Part shown: positions 41,596 through 56,300 of the stretch, piece after piece
Numbering within the stretch: position 1 is the stretch's first letter
Layout: each line of letters opens with the position of its first letter
DNA from: Megachile rotundata
Taxonomy: Eukaryota; Arthropoda; Insecta; Hymenoptera; Megachilidae
Assembly: GCF_050947335.1 (NCBI RefSeq)
Contig: NW_027473857.1
Coordinates: 62,001-126,000 of the forward strand
Direction of reading: 5' to 3'
Length of the DNA stretch: 64,000 nt
Made by a program: the position numbers and the translations under genes
Notes under the pieces: model-generated
The model's database searches: none
Told to the model about the DNA's origin: nothing
Seen by the model: the letters and a program-made list of their open reading frames with translations, nothing else

Positions 41596-44500
41596 TCGAT
41601 CATATAAGCATAATATGGCTAATAATATGAGTTAGATTGGTAATAGTAAGAGTAATAAGTATAGTAATTGTCGTCCTATCGATCATATAAGCATAATATG
41701 GCTAATAATATGAGTTGGATTTATAATAATAAGAGTAATAAGTATAGTAATTGTCGTTCTATCGATCATATAAGCATAATATGGCCAATAATATGAGTTA
41801 GATTGATAATAATAAGAGTAATGAGTATAGTAATTGTCGTTCTATCGATCATATAAGCATAATATGGCTAATAATATGAGTTAGATTGGTAATGCTATGA
41901 GTAATAAGTATAGTAATTATCGTTCTACCGATCATATAAGCATAATATGGTTAATAATATGAGTTAGATTGATAATAATAAGAGTAATAAGTATAGTAAT
42001 TGTCGTTCTATCGATCATATAAGCATAATTTGGCTAATAATATGAGTTAGATTGATAATAATAAGAGTAATAAGTATAGTAATTATCGTTCTACCGATCA
42101 TATAAGCATAACATGGCTAATAATATGAGTTAGATTGATAATAATAAGTGTAATAAGTATAGTAAATGTCGTTCTATCGATCATATAAGCATAATATGGC
42201 CAATAATATGAGTTAGATTGATAATAATAAGAGTGCTAAGTATAATAATTGTCGTTCTATCGATCATATAAGCATAATTTGGCTAATAATATGAGTTAGA
42301 TTGATAATAATAAGAGTAATAAGTATAGTAATTATCGTTCTACCGATCATATAAGCATAACATGGTTAATAATATGAGTTAGATTGATAACAGGGAGTGT
42401 AATAAGAATAGTAATTGTCGTTCTGTCGATCATATAAGCATAATATGGCTAACAAGATGAGTTAGATTGATAATAATAAGAGTAATGAGTATAGTAATTG
42501 TCGTTCTATCGATCATATCTGCATAATATGGTTAATAATATGAGTTAGATTGATAATAGTGAGTGTAATAAGTATAGTAATTGTCGTTCTGTCGATCATA
42601 TAAGCATAATATGGCTAATAATATGAGTTAGATTGATAATAATAAGAGTAATGAGTATAGTAATTGTCGTTCTATCGATCATATAAGCATAATATGGCTA
42701 ATAATATGAGTTAGATTGGTAATGCTATGAGTAATAAGTATAGTAATTATCGTTCTACCGATCATATAAGCATAATATGGTTAATAATAAGAGTTAGATT
42801 GATAACAGGGAGTGTAATAAGTATAGTAATTGTCGTTCTATCGATCATATAAGCATAATATGGCTAATAATATGAGTTAGATTGATAATAATAAGAATAA
42901 TCAGTATAGTAATTGTCGTTCTATCCATCATATCTGCATAATATGGCTAAAAATATGAGTCAGATTGATAATAGTGAGTGTAATAAGTATAGTAATTGTC
43001 GTTCTGTCGATCATAAAAGCATAATATGGCTAATAATATGAGTTAGATTGATAATAATAAGAGTAATAAGTATAGTAATTGTCGTTCTATCGATCATATA
43101 AGCATATTTTGGCTAATAATATGAGTTAGATTGATAATAATAAGAGTAGTAAGTATAGTAATTGTCGTTCTATCGACCATATAAGCATAATATGGCTAAT
43201 AATATGAGTTAGGTTGATAATAATAAGAATAATCAGTATAGTAATTGTCGTTCTATCGATCATATCTGCATAATATGGTTAATAATATTAGTTAGATTGA
43301 TAATAGTGAGTGTAATAAGTATAGTAATTGTCGTTCTGTCGATCATATAAGCATAATATGGCTAATAATATGAGTTAGATTGGTAATAGTAAGAGTAATA
43401 AGTATAGTAATTGTCGTCCTATCGATCATATAAGCATAATATGGCTAATAATATGAGTTGGATTTATAATAATAAGAGTAATAAGTATAGTAATTGTCGT
43501 TCTATCGATCATATAAGCATAATATGGCCAATAATATGAGTTAGATTGATAATAATAAGAGTAATGAGTATAGTAATTGTCGTTCTATCGATCATATAAG
43601 CATAATATGGCTAATAATATGAGTTAGATTGGTAATGCTATGAGTAATAAGTATAGTAATTATCGTTCTACCGATCATATAAGCATAATATGGTTAATAA
43701 TATGAGTTAGATTGATAATAATAAGAGTAATAAGTATAGTAATTGTCGTTCTATCGATCATATAAGCATAATTTGGCTAATAATATGAGTTAGATTGATA
43801 ATAATAAGAGTAATAAGTATAGTAATTATCGTTCTACCGATCATATAAGCATAACATGGCTAATAATATGAGTTAGATTGATAATAATAAGTGTAATAAG
43901 TATAGTAAATGTCGTTCTATCGATCATATAAGCATAATATGGCCAATAATATGAGTTAGATTGATAATAATAAGAGTGCTAAGTATAATAATTGTCGTTC
44001 TATCGATCATATAAGCATAATTTGGCTAATAATATGAGTTAGATTGATAATAATAAGAGTAATAAGTATAGTAATTATCGTTCTACCGATCATATAAGCA
44101 TAACATGGTTAATAATATGAGTTAGATTGATAACAGGGAGTGTAATAAGAATAGTAATTGTCGTTCTGTCGATCATATAAGCATAATATGGCTAACAAGA
44201 TGAGTTAGATTGATAATAATAAGAGTAATGAGTATAGTAATTGTCGTTCTATCGATCATATCTGCATAATATGGTTAATAATATGAGTTAGATTGATAAT
44301 AGTGAGTGTAATAAGTATAGTAATTGTCGTTCTGTCGATCATATAAGCATAATATGGCTAATAATATGAGTTAGATTGATAATAATAAGAGTAATGAGTA
44401 TAGTAATTGTCGTTCTATCGATCATATAAGCATAATATGGCTAATAATATGAGTTAGATTGGTAATGCTATGAGTAATAAGTATAGTAATTATCGTTCTA

Positions 44501-45125
44501 CCGATCATATAAGCATAATATGGTTAATAATAAGAGTTAGATTGATAACAGGGAGTGTAATAAGTATAGTAATTGTCGTTCTATCGATCATATAAGCATA
44601 ATATGGCTAATAATATGAGTTAGATTGATAATAATAAGAATAATCAGTATAGTAATTGTCGTTCTATCCATCATATCTGCATAATATGGCTAAAAATATG
44701 AGTCAGATTGATAATAGTGAGTGTAATAAGTATAGTAATTGTCGTTCTGTCGATCATAAAAGCATAATATGGCTAATAATATGAGTTAGATTGATAATAA
44801 TAAGAGTAATAAGTATAGTAATTGTCGTTCTATCGATCATATAAGCATATTTTGGCTAATAATATGAGTTAGATTGATAATAATAAGAGTAGTAAGTATA
44901 GTAATTGTCGTTCTATCGACCATATAAGCATAATATGGCTAATAATATGAGTTAGGTTGATAATAATAAGAATAATCAGTATAGTAATTGTCGTTCTATC
45001 GATCATATCTGCATAATATGGTTAATAATATTAGTTAGATTGATAATAGTGAGTGTAATAAGTATAGTAATTGTCGTTCTGTCGATCATATAAGCATAAT
45101 ATGGCTAATAATATGAGTTAGATTG
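41596..45125. repeat. Tandem duplication of a 21-monomer (1,743-bp) satellite unit
   Basis: Sequence 41,596-43,382 aligns with 43,339-45,125 at a constant 1,743-bp offset. The match begins after a difference at 41,595/43,338 (A/G) and ends before 43,383/45,126 (G/A). Rare variants present in both copies include TGAGTTGGAT at 41,711 and 43,454, AGTGCTAAG, TAATAATAAGAGTTAG, and CTATCCATC followed by GGCTAAAAATATGAGTC. I saw no difference in the lines I compared, so this is among the youngest duplications in the window. Confidence 0.88.
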
Positions 45126-46440
45126 ATAATAATAAGAGTAATAAGTATAGTAATTGTCGTTCTATGGACCACATAAGCATAATATGGCTAATAATATGAG
45201 TTAGATTGATAATAATAAGAATAATCAGTATAGTAATTGTCGTTCTATCGATCACATCTGCATAATATGGTTAATAATATGAGTTAGATTGATAATAGTA
45301 AGAGTAATAAGTATAGTAATTGTCGTCCTATCGATCATATAAGCATAATATGGCTAATAATATGAGTTAGATTTATAATAATAAGAGTAATAAGTATAGT
45401 AATTGTCGTTCTATCGATCATATAAGCATAATATGGCCAATAATATGAGTTAGATTGATAATAATAAGAGTACTGAGTATAGTAATTGTCGTTCTATCGA
45501 TCATATAAGCATAATATGGCTAATAATATGAGTTAGATTGGTAATGCTATGAGTAATAAGTATAGTAATTATCGTTCTACCGATCATATAAGCATAATAT
45601 GGTTAATAATATGAGTTAGATTGATAATAATAAGAGTAATAAGTATAGTAATTGTCGTTCTATGGATCATATAAGCATAATTTGGCTAATAATATGAGTT
45701 AGATTGATAATAATAAGAGTAATAAGTATAGTAATTATCGTTCTACCGATCATATAAGCATAACATGGCTAATAATATGAGTTAGATTGATAATAATAAG
45801 TGTAATAAGTATAGTAAATGTCGTTCTATCGATCATATAAGCATAATATGCCTAATAATATGAGTTAGATTGATAATAATAAGAGTACTAAGTATAATAA
45901 TTGTCGTTCTATCGATCATATAAGCATAATTTGGCTAATAATATGAGTTAGATTGATAATAATAAGAGTAACAAGTATAGTAATTATCGTTCTACCGATC
46001 ATATAAGCATAACATGGTTAATAATATGAGTTAGATTGATAACAGGGAGTGTAATAAGAATAGTAATTGTCGTTCTGTCGATCATATAAGCATAATATGG
46101 CTAACAAGATGAGTTAGATTGATAATAATAAGAGTAATGAGTAGAGTAATTGTCGTTCTATCGATCATATCTGCATAATATGGTTAATAATATGAGTTAG
46201 ATTGATAATAGTGAGTGTAATAAGTATAGTAATTGTCGTTCTGTCGATCATATAAGCATAATATGGCTAATAATATGAGTTAGATTGATAATAATAAGAG
46301 TAATAAGTATAGTAATTGTCGTTCTATCGACCATATAAGCATGATATGGCTAATAATATGAGTTAGATTGATAATAATAAGAATAATCAGTATAGTAATT
46401 GTCGTTCTATCGATCATATCTGCATAATATGGTTAATAAT

Positions 46441-46600
46441 ATGAGTTAGATTGATAATAGTGAGTGTAATAGGTATAGTAATTGTCGTTCTGTCGATCAT
46501 ATAAGCATAATATGGCTATTAATATGAGTTAGTTTGATAATAGTAAGAGTAAGAAGTATAGTAATTGTCGTTCTATCGATCATATAATCATAATTTGGCT
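46441..46600. other. Paralogous empty (pre-integration) site of the solo LTR
   Basis: The satellite here matches both flanks of the insertion. The left side has the same unusual AATAGGTATAG monomer, and the right side has the same CTATTAATATG, TTAGTTTGATAAT, AAGAAGTATAG and ATAATCATAATTT variants. ATGG occurs once, at 46,512-46,515, with nothing inserted. The offset from the occupied site is 7,519 bp, which is 1,460 bp (insertion plus one ATGG) plus exactly 73 x 83 bp. This site therefore gives the ancestral sequence of the target. Confidence 0.93.
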
Positions 46601-49600
46601 AATAATATGAGTTAGATTGATAATAATAAGAGTAATAAGTATAGTAATTATCGTTCTACCGATCATATAAGCATAACATGGTTAATAATATGAGTTAGAT
46701 TGATAACAGGGAGTGTAATAAGAATAGTAATTGTCGTTCTGTCGATCATATAAGCATAATATGGCTAATAAGATGAGTTAGATTGATAATAATAAGAGTA
46801 ATGAGTATAGTAATTGTCGTTCTATCGATCATATGTGCATAATATGGTTAATAATATGAGTTAGATGGATAATAGTGAGTGTAATAAGTATAGTAATTGT
46901 CGTTCTGTCGATCATATAAGCATAATATGGCTAATAATATGAGTTAGATTGATAATAATAAGAGTAATAAGTATAGTAATTGTCGTTCTATCGATCATAT
47001 AAGCATAATATGGCTAATAATATGAGTTAGATTGATAATAATAAGAATAATCAGTATAGTAATTGTCGTTCTATCGATCATATCTGCATAATATGGTTAA
47101 TAATATGAGTTAGATTGATAATAGTGAGTGTAATAAGTATAGTAATTGTCGTTCTGTCGATCATATAAGCATAATATGGCTAATAATATGAGTTAGATTG
47201 ATAATAATAAGAGTAATAAGTATAGTAATTGTCGTTCTATCGATCATATAAGCATAATTTGGCTAATAATATGAGTTAGATTGATAATAATAAGAGTAAT
47301 AAGTATAGTAATTATCGTTCTACCGATCATATAAGCATAATTTGGCTAATAATATGAGTTAGATTGATAATAATAAGAGTAATAAGTATAGTAATTATCG
47401 TTCTACCGATCATATAAGCATAACATGGTTAATAATATGAGTTAGATTGATAGCAGGGAGTGTAATAAGAATAGTAATTGTCGTTCTGTCGATCATATAA
47501 GCATAATATGGCTAACAAGATGAGTTAGATTGATAATAATAAGAGTAATGAGTATAGTAATTGTCGTTCTATCGATCATATCTGCATAATATGGTTAATA
47601 ATATGAGTTAGATTGATAATAGTGAGTGTAATAAGTATAGTAATTGCCGTTCTGTCGATCATATAAGCATAATATGGCTAATAATATGAGTTAGATTGAT
47701 AATAATAAGAGTAATGAGTATAGTAATTGTCGTTCTATCGATCATATAAGCATAATATGGCTAATAATATGAGTTAGATTGGTAATGCTATGAGTAATAA
47801 GTATAGTAATTATCGTTCTACCGATCATATAAGCATAATATGGTTAATAATATGAGTTAGATTGATAACAGGGAGTGTAATAAGTATAGTAATTGTCGTT
47901 CTATCGATCATATAAGCATAATATGGCTAATAATATGAGTTAGATTGATAATAATAAGAATAATCAGTATAGTAATTGTCGTTCTATCGATCATATCTGC
48001 ATAATATGGTTAAAAATATGAGTCAGATTGATAATAGTGAGTGTAATAAGTATAGTAATTGTCGTTCTGTCGATCATGAAAGCATAATATGGCTAATAAT
48101 ATGAGTTAGATTGATAATAATAAGAGTAATAAGTATAGTAATTGTCGTTCTATCGATCATATAAGCATATTTTGGCTAATAATATGAGTTAGATTGATAA
48201 TAATAAGAGTAATAAGTATAGTAATTATCGTTCTACCGATCATATAAGCATAACATGGCTAATAATATGAGTCAGATTGATAATAATAAGTGTAATAAGT
48301 ATAGTAAATGTCGTTCTATCGATCATATAAGCATAATATGGCTAATAATATGAGTTAGATTGATAATAATAAGAGTAGTAAGTATAATAATTGTCGTTCT
48401 AACGATCATATAAACATAATTTGGCTAATAATATGAGTTAGATTGATAATAATAAGCGTAATAAGTATAGTAAATGTCGTTCTATCGATCATATAAGCAT
48501 AATATGGCTAATAATATGAGTTAGTTTGATAATAATAAGAGTACTAAGTATAATAATTGTCGTTCTATCGATCATATAAGCATAATTTGGCTAATAATAT
48601 GAGTTAGATTGATAATAATAAGAGTAATAAGTATAGTAATTATCGTTCTACCGATCATATAAGCATAACATGGTTAATAATACGAGTTAGATTGATAACA
48701 GGGAGTGTAATAAGAATAGTAATTGTCGTTCTGTCGATCATATAAGCATAATATGGCTAACAAGATGAGTTAGATTGATAATAATAAGAGTAATGAGTAT
48801 AGTAATTGTCGTTCTATCGATCATATCTGCATAATATGGTTAATAATATGAGTTAGATTGATAATAATAAGAGTAATGAGTATAGTAATTGTCGTTCTAT
48901 CGATCATATAAGCATAATATGGCTAATAATATGAGTTAGATTGGTAATGCTATGAGTAATAAGTATAGTAATTATCGTTCTACCGATCATATAAGCATAA
49001 TATGGTTAATAATATGAGTTAGATTGATAATAATAAGAGTAATAAGTATAGTAATTGTCGTTCTATCGATCATATAAGCATAATTTGGCTAATAATATGA
49101 GTTAGATTGATAATAATAAGAGTAATAAGTATAGTAATTGTCGTTCTATCGATCATATAAGCATAATATGGCCAATAATATGAGTTAGATTGATAATAAT
49201 AAGAGTAATGAGTATAGTAATTGTCGTTCTATCGATCATATAAGCATAATATGGCTAATAATATGAGTTAGATTGGTAATGCTATGAGTAATAAGTATAG
49301 TAATTATCGTTCTACCGATCATATAAGCATAATATGGTTAATAATATGCGTTAGATTGATAATAATAAGAGTAATAAGTATAGTAATTGTCGTTCTATCG
49401 ATCATATAAGCATAATTTGGCTAATAATATGAGTGAGATTGATAATAATAAGAGTAATAAGTATAGTAATTATCGTTCTACCGATCATATAAGCATAACA
49501 TGGCTAATAATATGAGTTAGATTGATAATAATAAGTGTAATAAGTATAGTAAATGTCGTTCTATCGATTATATAAGCATAATATGGCTAATAATATGAGT

Positions 49601-52600
49601 TAGATTGATAATAATAAGAGTACTAAGTATAATAATTGTCGTTCTATCGATCATATAAGCATAATTTGGCTAATAATATGAGTTAGATTGATAATAATAA
49701 GAGTAATAAGTATAGTAATTATCGTTCTACCGATCATATAAGCATAACATGGTTAATAATATGAGTTAGATTGATAACAGGGAGTGTAATAAGAATAGTA
49801 ATTGTCGTTCTGTCGATCATATAAGCATAATATGGCTAACAAGATGAGTTAGATTGATAATAATAAGAGTAATGAGTAGAGTAATTGTCGTTCTATCGAT
49901 CATATCTGCATAATATGGTTAATAATATGAGTTAGATTGATAATAGTGAGTGTAATAAGTATAGTAATTGTCGTTCTGTCGATCATATAAGCATAATATG
50001 GCTAATAATATGAGTTAGATTGATAATAATAAGAGTAATAAGTATAGTAATTGTCGTTCTATCGACCATATAAGCATGATATGGCTAATAATATGAGTTA
50101 GATTGATAATAATAAGAATAATCAGTATAGTAATTGTCGTTCTATCGATCATATCTGCATAATATGGTTAATAATATGAGTTAGATTGATAATAGTGAGT
50201 GTAATAAGTATAGTAATTGTCGTTCTGTCGATCATATAAGCATAATATGGCTAATAATATGAGTTAGATTGATAATAATAAGAGTAATAAGTATAGTAAT
50301 TGTCGTTCTATCGATCATATAAGCATAATTTGGCTAATAATATGAGTTAGATTGATAGTAATAAGAGTAATAAGTATAGTAATTATCGTTCTACCGATCA
50401 TATAAGCATAACATGGCTAATAATATGAGTTAGATTGATAATAATAAGTGTAATAAGTATAGTAAATGTCGTTCTATCGATCATATAAGCATAATATGGC
50501 TAATAATATGAGTTAGATTGATAATAATAAGAGTACTAAGTATAATAATTGTCGTTCTATCGATCATATAAGCATAATTTGGCTAATAATATGAGTTAGA
50601 TTGATAATAATAAGAGTAATAAGTATAGTAATTATCGTTCTACCGATCATATAAGCATAACATGGTTAATAATATGAGTTAGATTGATAACAGGGAGTGT
50701 AATAAGAATAGTAATTGTCGTTCTGTCGATCATATAAGCATAACATGGCTAACAAGATGAGTTAGATTGATAATAATAAGAGTAATGAGTATAGTAATTG
50801 TCGTTCTATCGATCATATCTGCATAATATGGTTAATAATATGAGTTAGATTGATAATAGTGAGTGTAATAAGTATAGTAATTGTCGTTCTGTCGATCATA
50901 TAAGCATAATATGGCTAATAATATGAGTTAGATTGATAATAATAAGAGTAATGAGTATAGTAATTGTTGTTCTATCGATCATATAAGCATAATATGGCTA
51001 ATAATATGAGTTAGATTGGTAATGCTATGAGTAATAAGTATAGTAATTATCGTTCTACCGATCATATAAGCATAATATAGTTAATAATATGAGTCAGATT
51101 GATAACAGGGAGTGTAATAAGTATAGTAATTGTCGTTCTATCGATCATATAAGCATAATATGGCTAATAATATGAGTTAGATTGATAATAATAAGAATAA
51201 TCAGTATAGTAATTGTCGTTCTATCGATCATATCTGCATAATATGGTTAAAAATATGAGTTAGATTGATAATAGTGAGTGTAATAAGTATAGTAATTGTC
51301 GTTCTGTCGAGCATATAAGCATAATATGGCTAATAATATGAGTTAGATTGATAATAATAAGAGTAATAAGTATAGTAATTGTCGTTCTATCGACCATATA
51401 AGCATAATATGGCTAATAATATGAGTTAGATTGATAATAATAAGAATAATCAGTATAGTAATTGTCGTTCTATCGATCATATCTGCATAATATGGTTAAT
51501 AATATGAGTTAGATTGATAATAGTGAGTATAATAAGTATAGTAATTGTCGTTCTGTCGATCATATAAGCATAATATGGCTAATAATATGAGTTAGATTGA
51601 TAATAATAAGAGTAATGAGTATAGTAATTGTCGTTCTATCGATCATATCTGCATAATATGGTTAATAATATGAGTTAGATTGATAGTAGTGAGTGTAATA
51701 AGTATAGTAATTGTCGTTCTGTCGATCATATAAGCATAATATGGCTAATAATATGAGTTAGATTGATAATAATAAGAGTAATAAGTATAGTAAATGTCGT
51801 TCTATCGATCATATAAGCATAATATGGCTAATAATATGAGTTAGATTTATAATAATAAGAGTAATAAGTATAGTAATTGTCGTTCTATCGATCATATAAG
51901 CATAATTTGGCTAATAATATGAGTCAGATTGATAATAATAAGAGTAATGAGTATAGTAATTGTAGTTCTATCGATCATATAAGCATAATATGGCTAATAA
52001 TATGAGTTAGATTGATAATAATAAGAGTAATAGGTATAGTAATTGCCGTCCTATCGATCATATAAGCATAATATGGCTAATAATATGAGTTAGATTGATA
52101 ATAATAAGAGTAATGAGTATAGTAATTGTCGTTCTATCGATCATATAAGCATAATATGGCTAATAATATGAGTTAGATTGGTAATGCTATGAGTAATAAG
52201 TATAGTAATTATCGTTCTACCGATCATATAAGCATAATATGGTTAATAATATGAGTTAGATTGATAGCAGGGAGTGTAATAAGTATAGTAATTGTCGTTC
52301 TATCGATCATATAAGCATAATATGGCTAATAATATGAATTAGATTGATAATAATAAGAATAATCAGTATAGTAATTGTCGTTCTATCGATCATATCTGCA
52401 TAATATGGTTAAAAATATGAGTTAGATTGATAATAGTGAGTGTAATAAGTATAGTAATTGTCGTTCTGTCGATCATAAAAGCATAATATGGCTAATAATA
52501 TGAGTTAGATTGATAATAATAAGAGTAATAAGTATAGTAATTGTCGTTCTATCGATCATATAAGCATATTTTGGCTAATAATATGAGTTAGATTGATAAT

Positions 52601-53329
52601 AATAAGAGTAATAAGTATAGTAATTATCGTTCTACCGATCATATAAGCATAATATGGCTAATAATATGAGTTAGTTTGATAATAATAAGAGTACTAAGTA
52701 TAATAATTGTCGTTCTATCGATCATATAAGCATAATTTGGCTAATAATATGAGTTAGATTGATAATAATAAGAGTAATAAGTATAGTAATTATCGTTGTA
52801 CCGATCATATAAGCATAACATGGTTAATAATATGAGTTAGATTGATAACAGGGAGTGTAATAAGAATAGTAATTGTCGTTCTGTCGATCATATAAGCATA
52901 ATATGGCTAACAAGATGAGTTAGATTGATAATAATAAGAGTAATGAGTATAGTAATTGTCGTTCTATCGATCATATCTGCATAATATGGTTAATAATATG
53001 AGTTAGATTGATAATAGTGAGTGTAATAAGTATAGTAATTGTCGTTCTGTCGATCATATAAGCATAATATGGCTAATAATATGAGTTAGATTGATAATAG
53101 TAAGAGTAATAAGTATAGTAATTGTCGTTCTATCGACCATATAAGCATAATATGGCTAATAATATGAGTTAGGTTGATAATAATAAGAATAATCAGTATA
53201 GTAATTGTCGTTCTATCGATCATATCTGCATAATATGGTTAATAATATGAGTTAGATTGATAATAGTGAGTGTAATAAGTATAGTAATTGTCGTTCTGTC
53301 GATCATATAAGCATAATATGGCTAATAAT

Positions 53330-56300
53330 ATGAGTTAGATTGATAATAATAAGAGTACTAAGTATAATAATTGTCGTTCTATCGATCATATAAGCATAAT
53401 TTGGCTAATAATATGAGTTAGATTGATAATAATAAGAGTAATAAGTATAGTAATTATCGTTCTACCGATCATATAAGCATAACATGGTTAATAATATGAG
53501 TTAGATTGATAACAGGGAGTGTAATAAGAATAGTAATTGTCGTTCTGTCGATCATATAAGCATAATATGGCTAATAATATGAGTTAGATTGATAATAATA
53601 AGAGTAATGAGTATAGTAATTGTCGTTCTATCGATCATATCTGCATAATATGGTTAATAATATGAGTTAGATTGATAGTAGTGAGTGTAATAAGTATAGT
53701 AATTGTCGTTCTGTCGATCATATAAGCATAATATGGCTAATAATATGAGTTAGATTGATAATAATAAGAGTAATAAGTATAGTAATTGTCGTTCTATCGA
53801 TCATATAAGCATAATATGGCTAATAATATGAGTTAGGTTGATAATAATAAGAATAACCAGTATAGTAATTGTCGTTCTATCGATCATATCTGCATAATAT
53901 GGTTAATAATATGAGTTAGATTGATAATAGTGAGTGTAATAAGTATAGTAATTGTCGTTCTGTCGATCATATAAGCATAATATGGCTAATAATATGAGTT
54001 AGATTGATAATAATAAGAGTAATAAGTATAGTAAATGTCGTTCTATCGATCATATAAGCATAATATGGCTAATAATATGAGTTAGATTTATAATAATAAG
54101 AGTAATAAGTATAGTAATTGTCGTTCTATCGATCATATAAGCATAATTTGGCTAATAATATGAGTTAGATTGATAATAATAAGAGTAATGAGTATAGTAA
54201 TTGCCGTTCTATCGATCATATAAGCATAATATGGCTAATAATATGAGTTAGATTGATAATAATAAGAGCAATAAGTATAGTAATTGCCGTCCTATCGATC
54301 ATATAAGCATAATATGGCTAATAATATGAGTTAGATTGATAATAATAAGAGTAATGAGTATAGTAATTGTCGTTCTATCGATCATATAAGCATAATATGG
54401 CTAATAATATGAGTTAGATTGGTAATGCTATGAGTAATAAGTATAGTAATTATCGTTCTACCGATCATATAAGCATAATATGGTTAATAATATGAGTTAG
54501 ATTGATAACAGGGAGTGTAATAAGTATAGTAATTGTCGTTCTATCGATCATATAAGCATAATATGGCTAATAATATGAGTTAGATTGATAATAATAAGAA
54601 TAATCAGTATAGTAATTGTCGTTCTATCGATCATATCTGCATAATATGGTTAAAAATATGAGTTAGATTGATAATAGTGAGTGTAACAAGTATAGTAATT
54701 GTCGTTCTGTCGATCGTAAAAGCATAATATGACTAATAATATGAGTTAGATTGATAATAATAAGAGTAATAAGTATAGTAATTGTCGTTCTATCGATCAT
54801 ATAAGCATATTTTGGCTAATAATATGAGTTAGATTGATAATAATAAGAGTAATAAGTATAGTAATTATCGATGTACCGATCATATAAGCATAACATGGTT
54901 AATAATATGAGTTAGATTGATAACAGGGAGTGTAATAAGAATAGTATTTGTCGTTCTGTCGATCATATAAGCATAATATGGCTAACAAGATGAGTTAGAT
55001 TGATAATAATAAGAGTAATTAGTATAGTAATTGTCGTTCTATCGATCATATCTGCATAATATGGTTAATAATATGAGTTAGATTGATAATAGTGAGTGTA
55101 ATAAGTATAGTAATTGTCGTTCTGTCGATCATATAAGCATAATATGGCTAATAATATGAGTTAGATTGATAATAATAAGAGTAATAAGTATAGTAATTGT
55201 CGTTCTATCGACCATATAAGCATAATATGGCTAATAATATGAGTTAGGTTGATAATAATAAGAATAATCAGTATAGTAATTGTCGTTCTATCGATCATAT
55301 CTGCATAATATGGTTAATAATATGAGTTAGATTGATATTAGTGAGTGTAATAAGTATAGTAATTGTCGTTCTGTCGATCATATAAGCATAATATGGCTAA
55401 TAATATGAGTTAGATTGATAATAATAAGAGTAATAAGTATAGTAATTGTCGTTCTATGGACCACATAAGCATAATATGGCTAATAATATGAGTTAGATTG
55501 ATAATAATAAGAATAATCAGTATAGTAATTGTCGTTCTATCGATCATATCTGCATAATATGGTTAATAATATGAGTTAGATTGATAATAGTAAGAGTAAT
55601 AAGTATAGTAATTGTCGTCCTATCGATCATATAAGCATAATATGGCTAATAATATGAGTTAGATTTATAATAATAAGAGTAATAAGTATAGTAATTGTCG
55701 TTCTATCGATCATATAAGCATAATATGGCCAATAATATGAGTTAGATTGATAATAATAAGAGTAATGAGTATAGTAATTGTCGTTCTATCGATCATATAA
55801 GCATAATATGGCTAATAATATGAGTTAGATTGATAATAATAAGAGTAATAAGTATACTAATTGCCGTCCTATCGATCATATAAGCATAATATGGCTAATA
55901 ATATGAGTTAGATTGATAATAATAAGAGTAATGAGTATAGTAATTGTCGTTCTATCGATCATATAAGCATAATATGGCTAATAATATGAGTTAGATTGGT
56001 AATGCTATGAGTAATAAGTATAGTAATTATCGTTCTACCGATCATATAAGCATAATATTGTTAATAATATGAGTTAGATTGATAATAATAAGAGTAATAA
56101 GTATAGTAATTGTCGTTCTATCGATCATATAAGCATAATTTGGCTAATAATATGAGTTAGATTGATAATAATAAGAGTAATAAGTATAGTAATTATCGTT
56201 CTACCGATCATATAAGCATAACATGGCTAATAATGAGTTAGATTGATAATAATAAGTGTAATAAGTATAGTAAATGTCGTTCTATCGATCATATAAGCAT

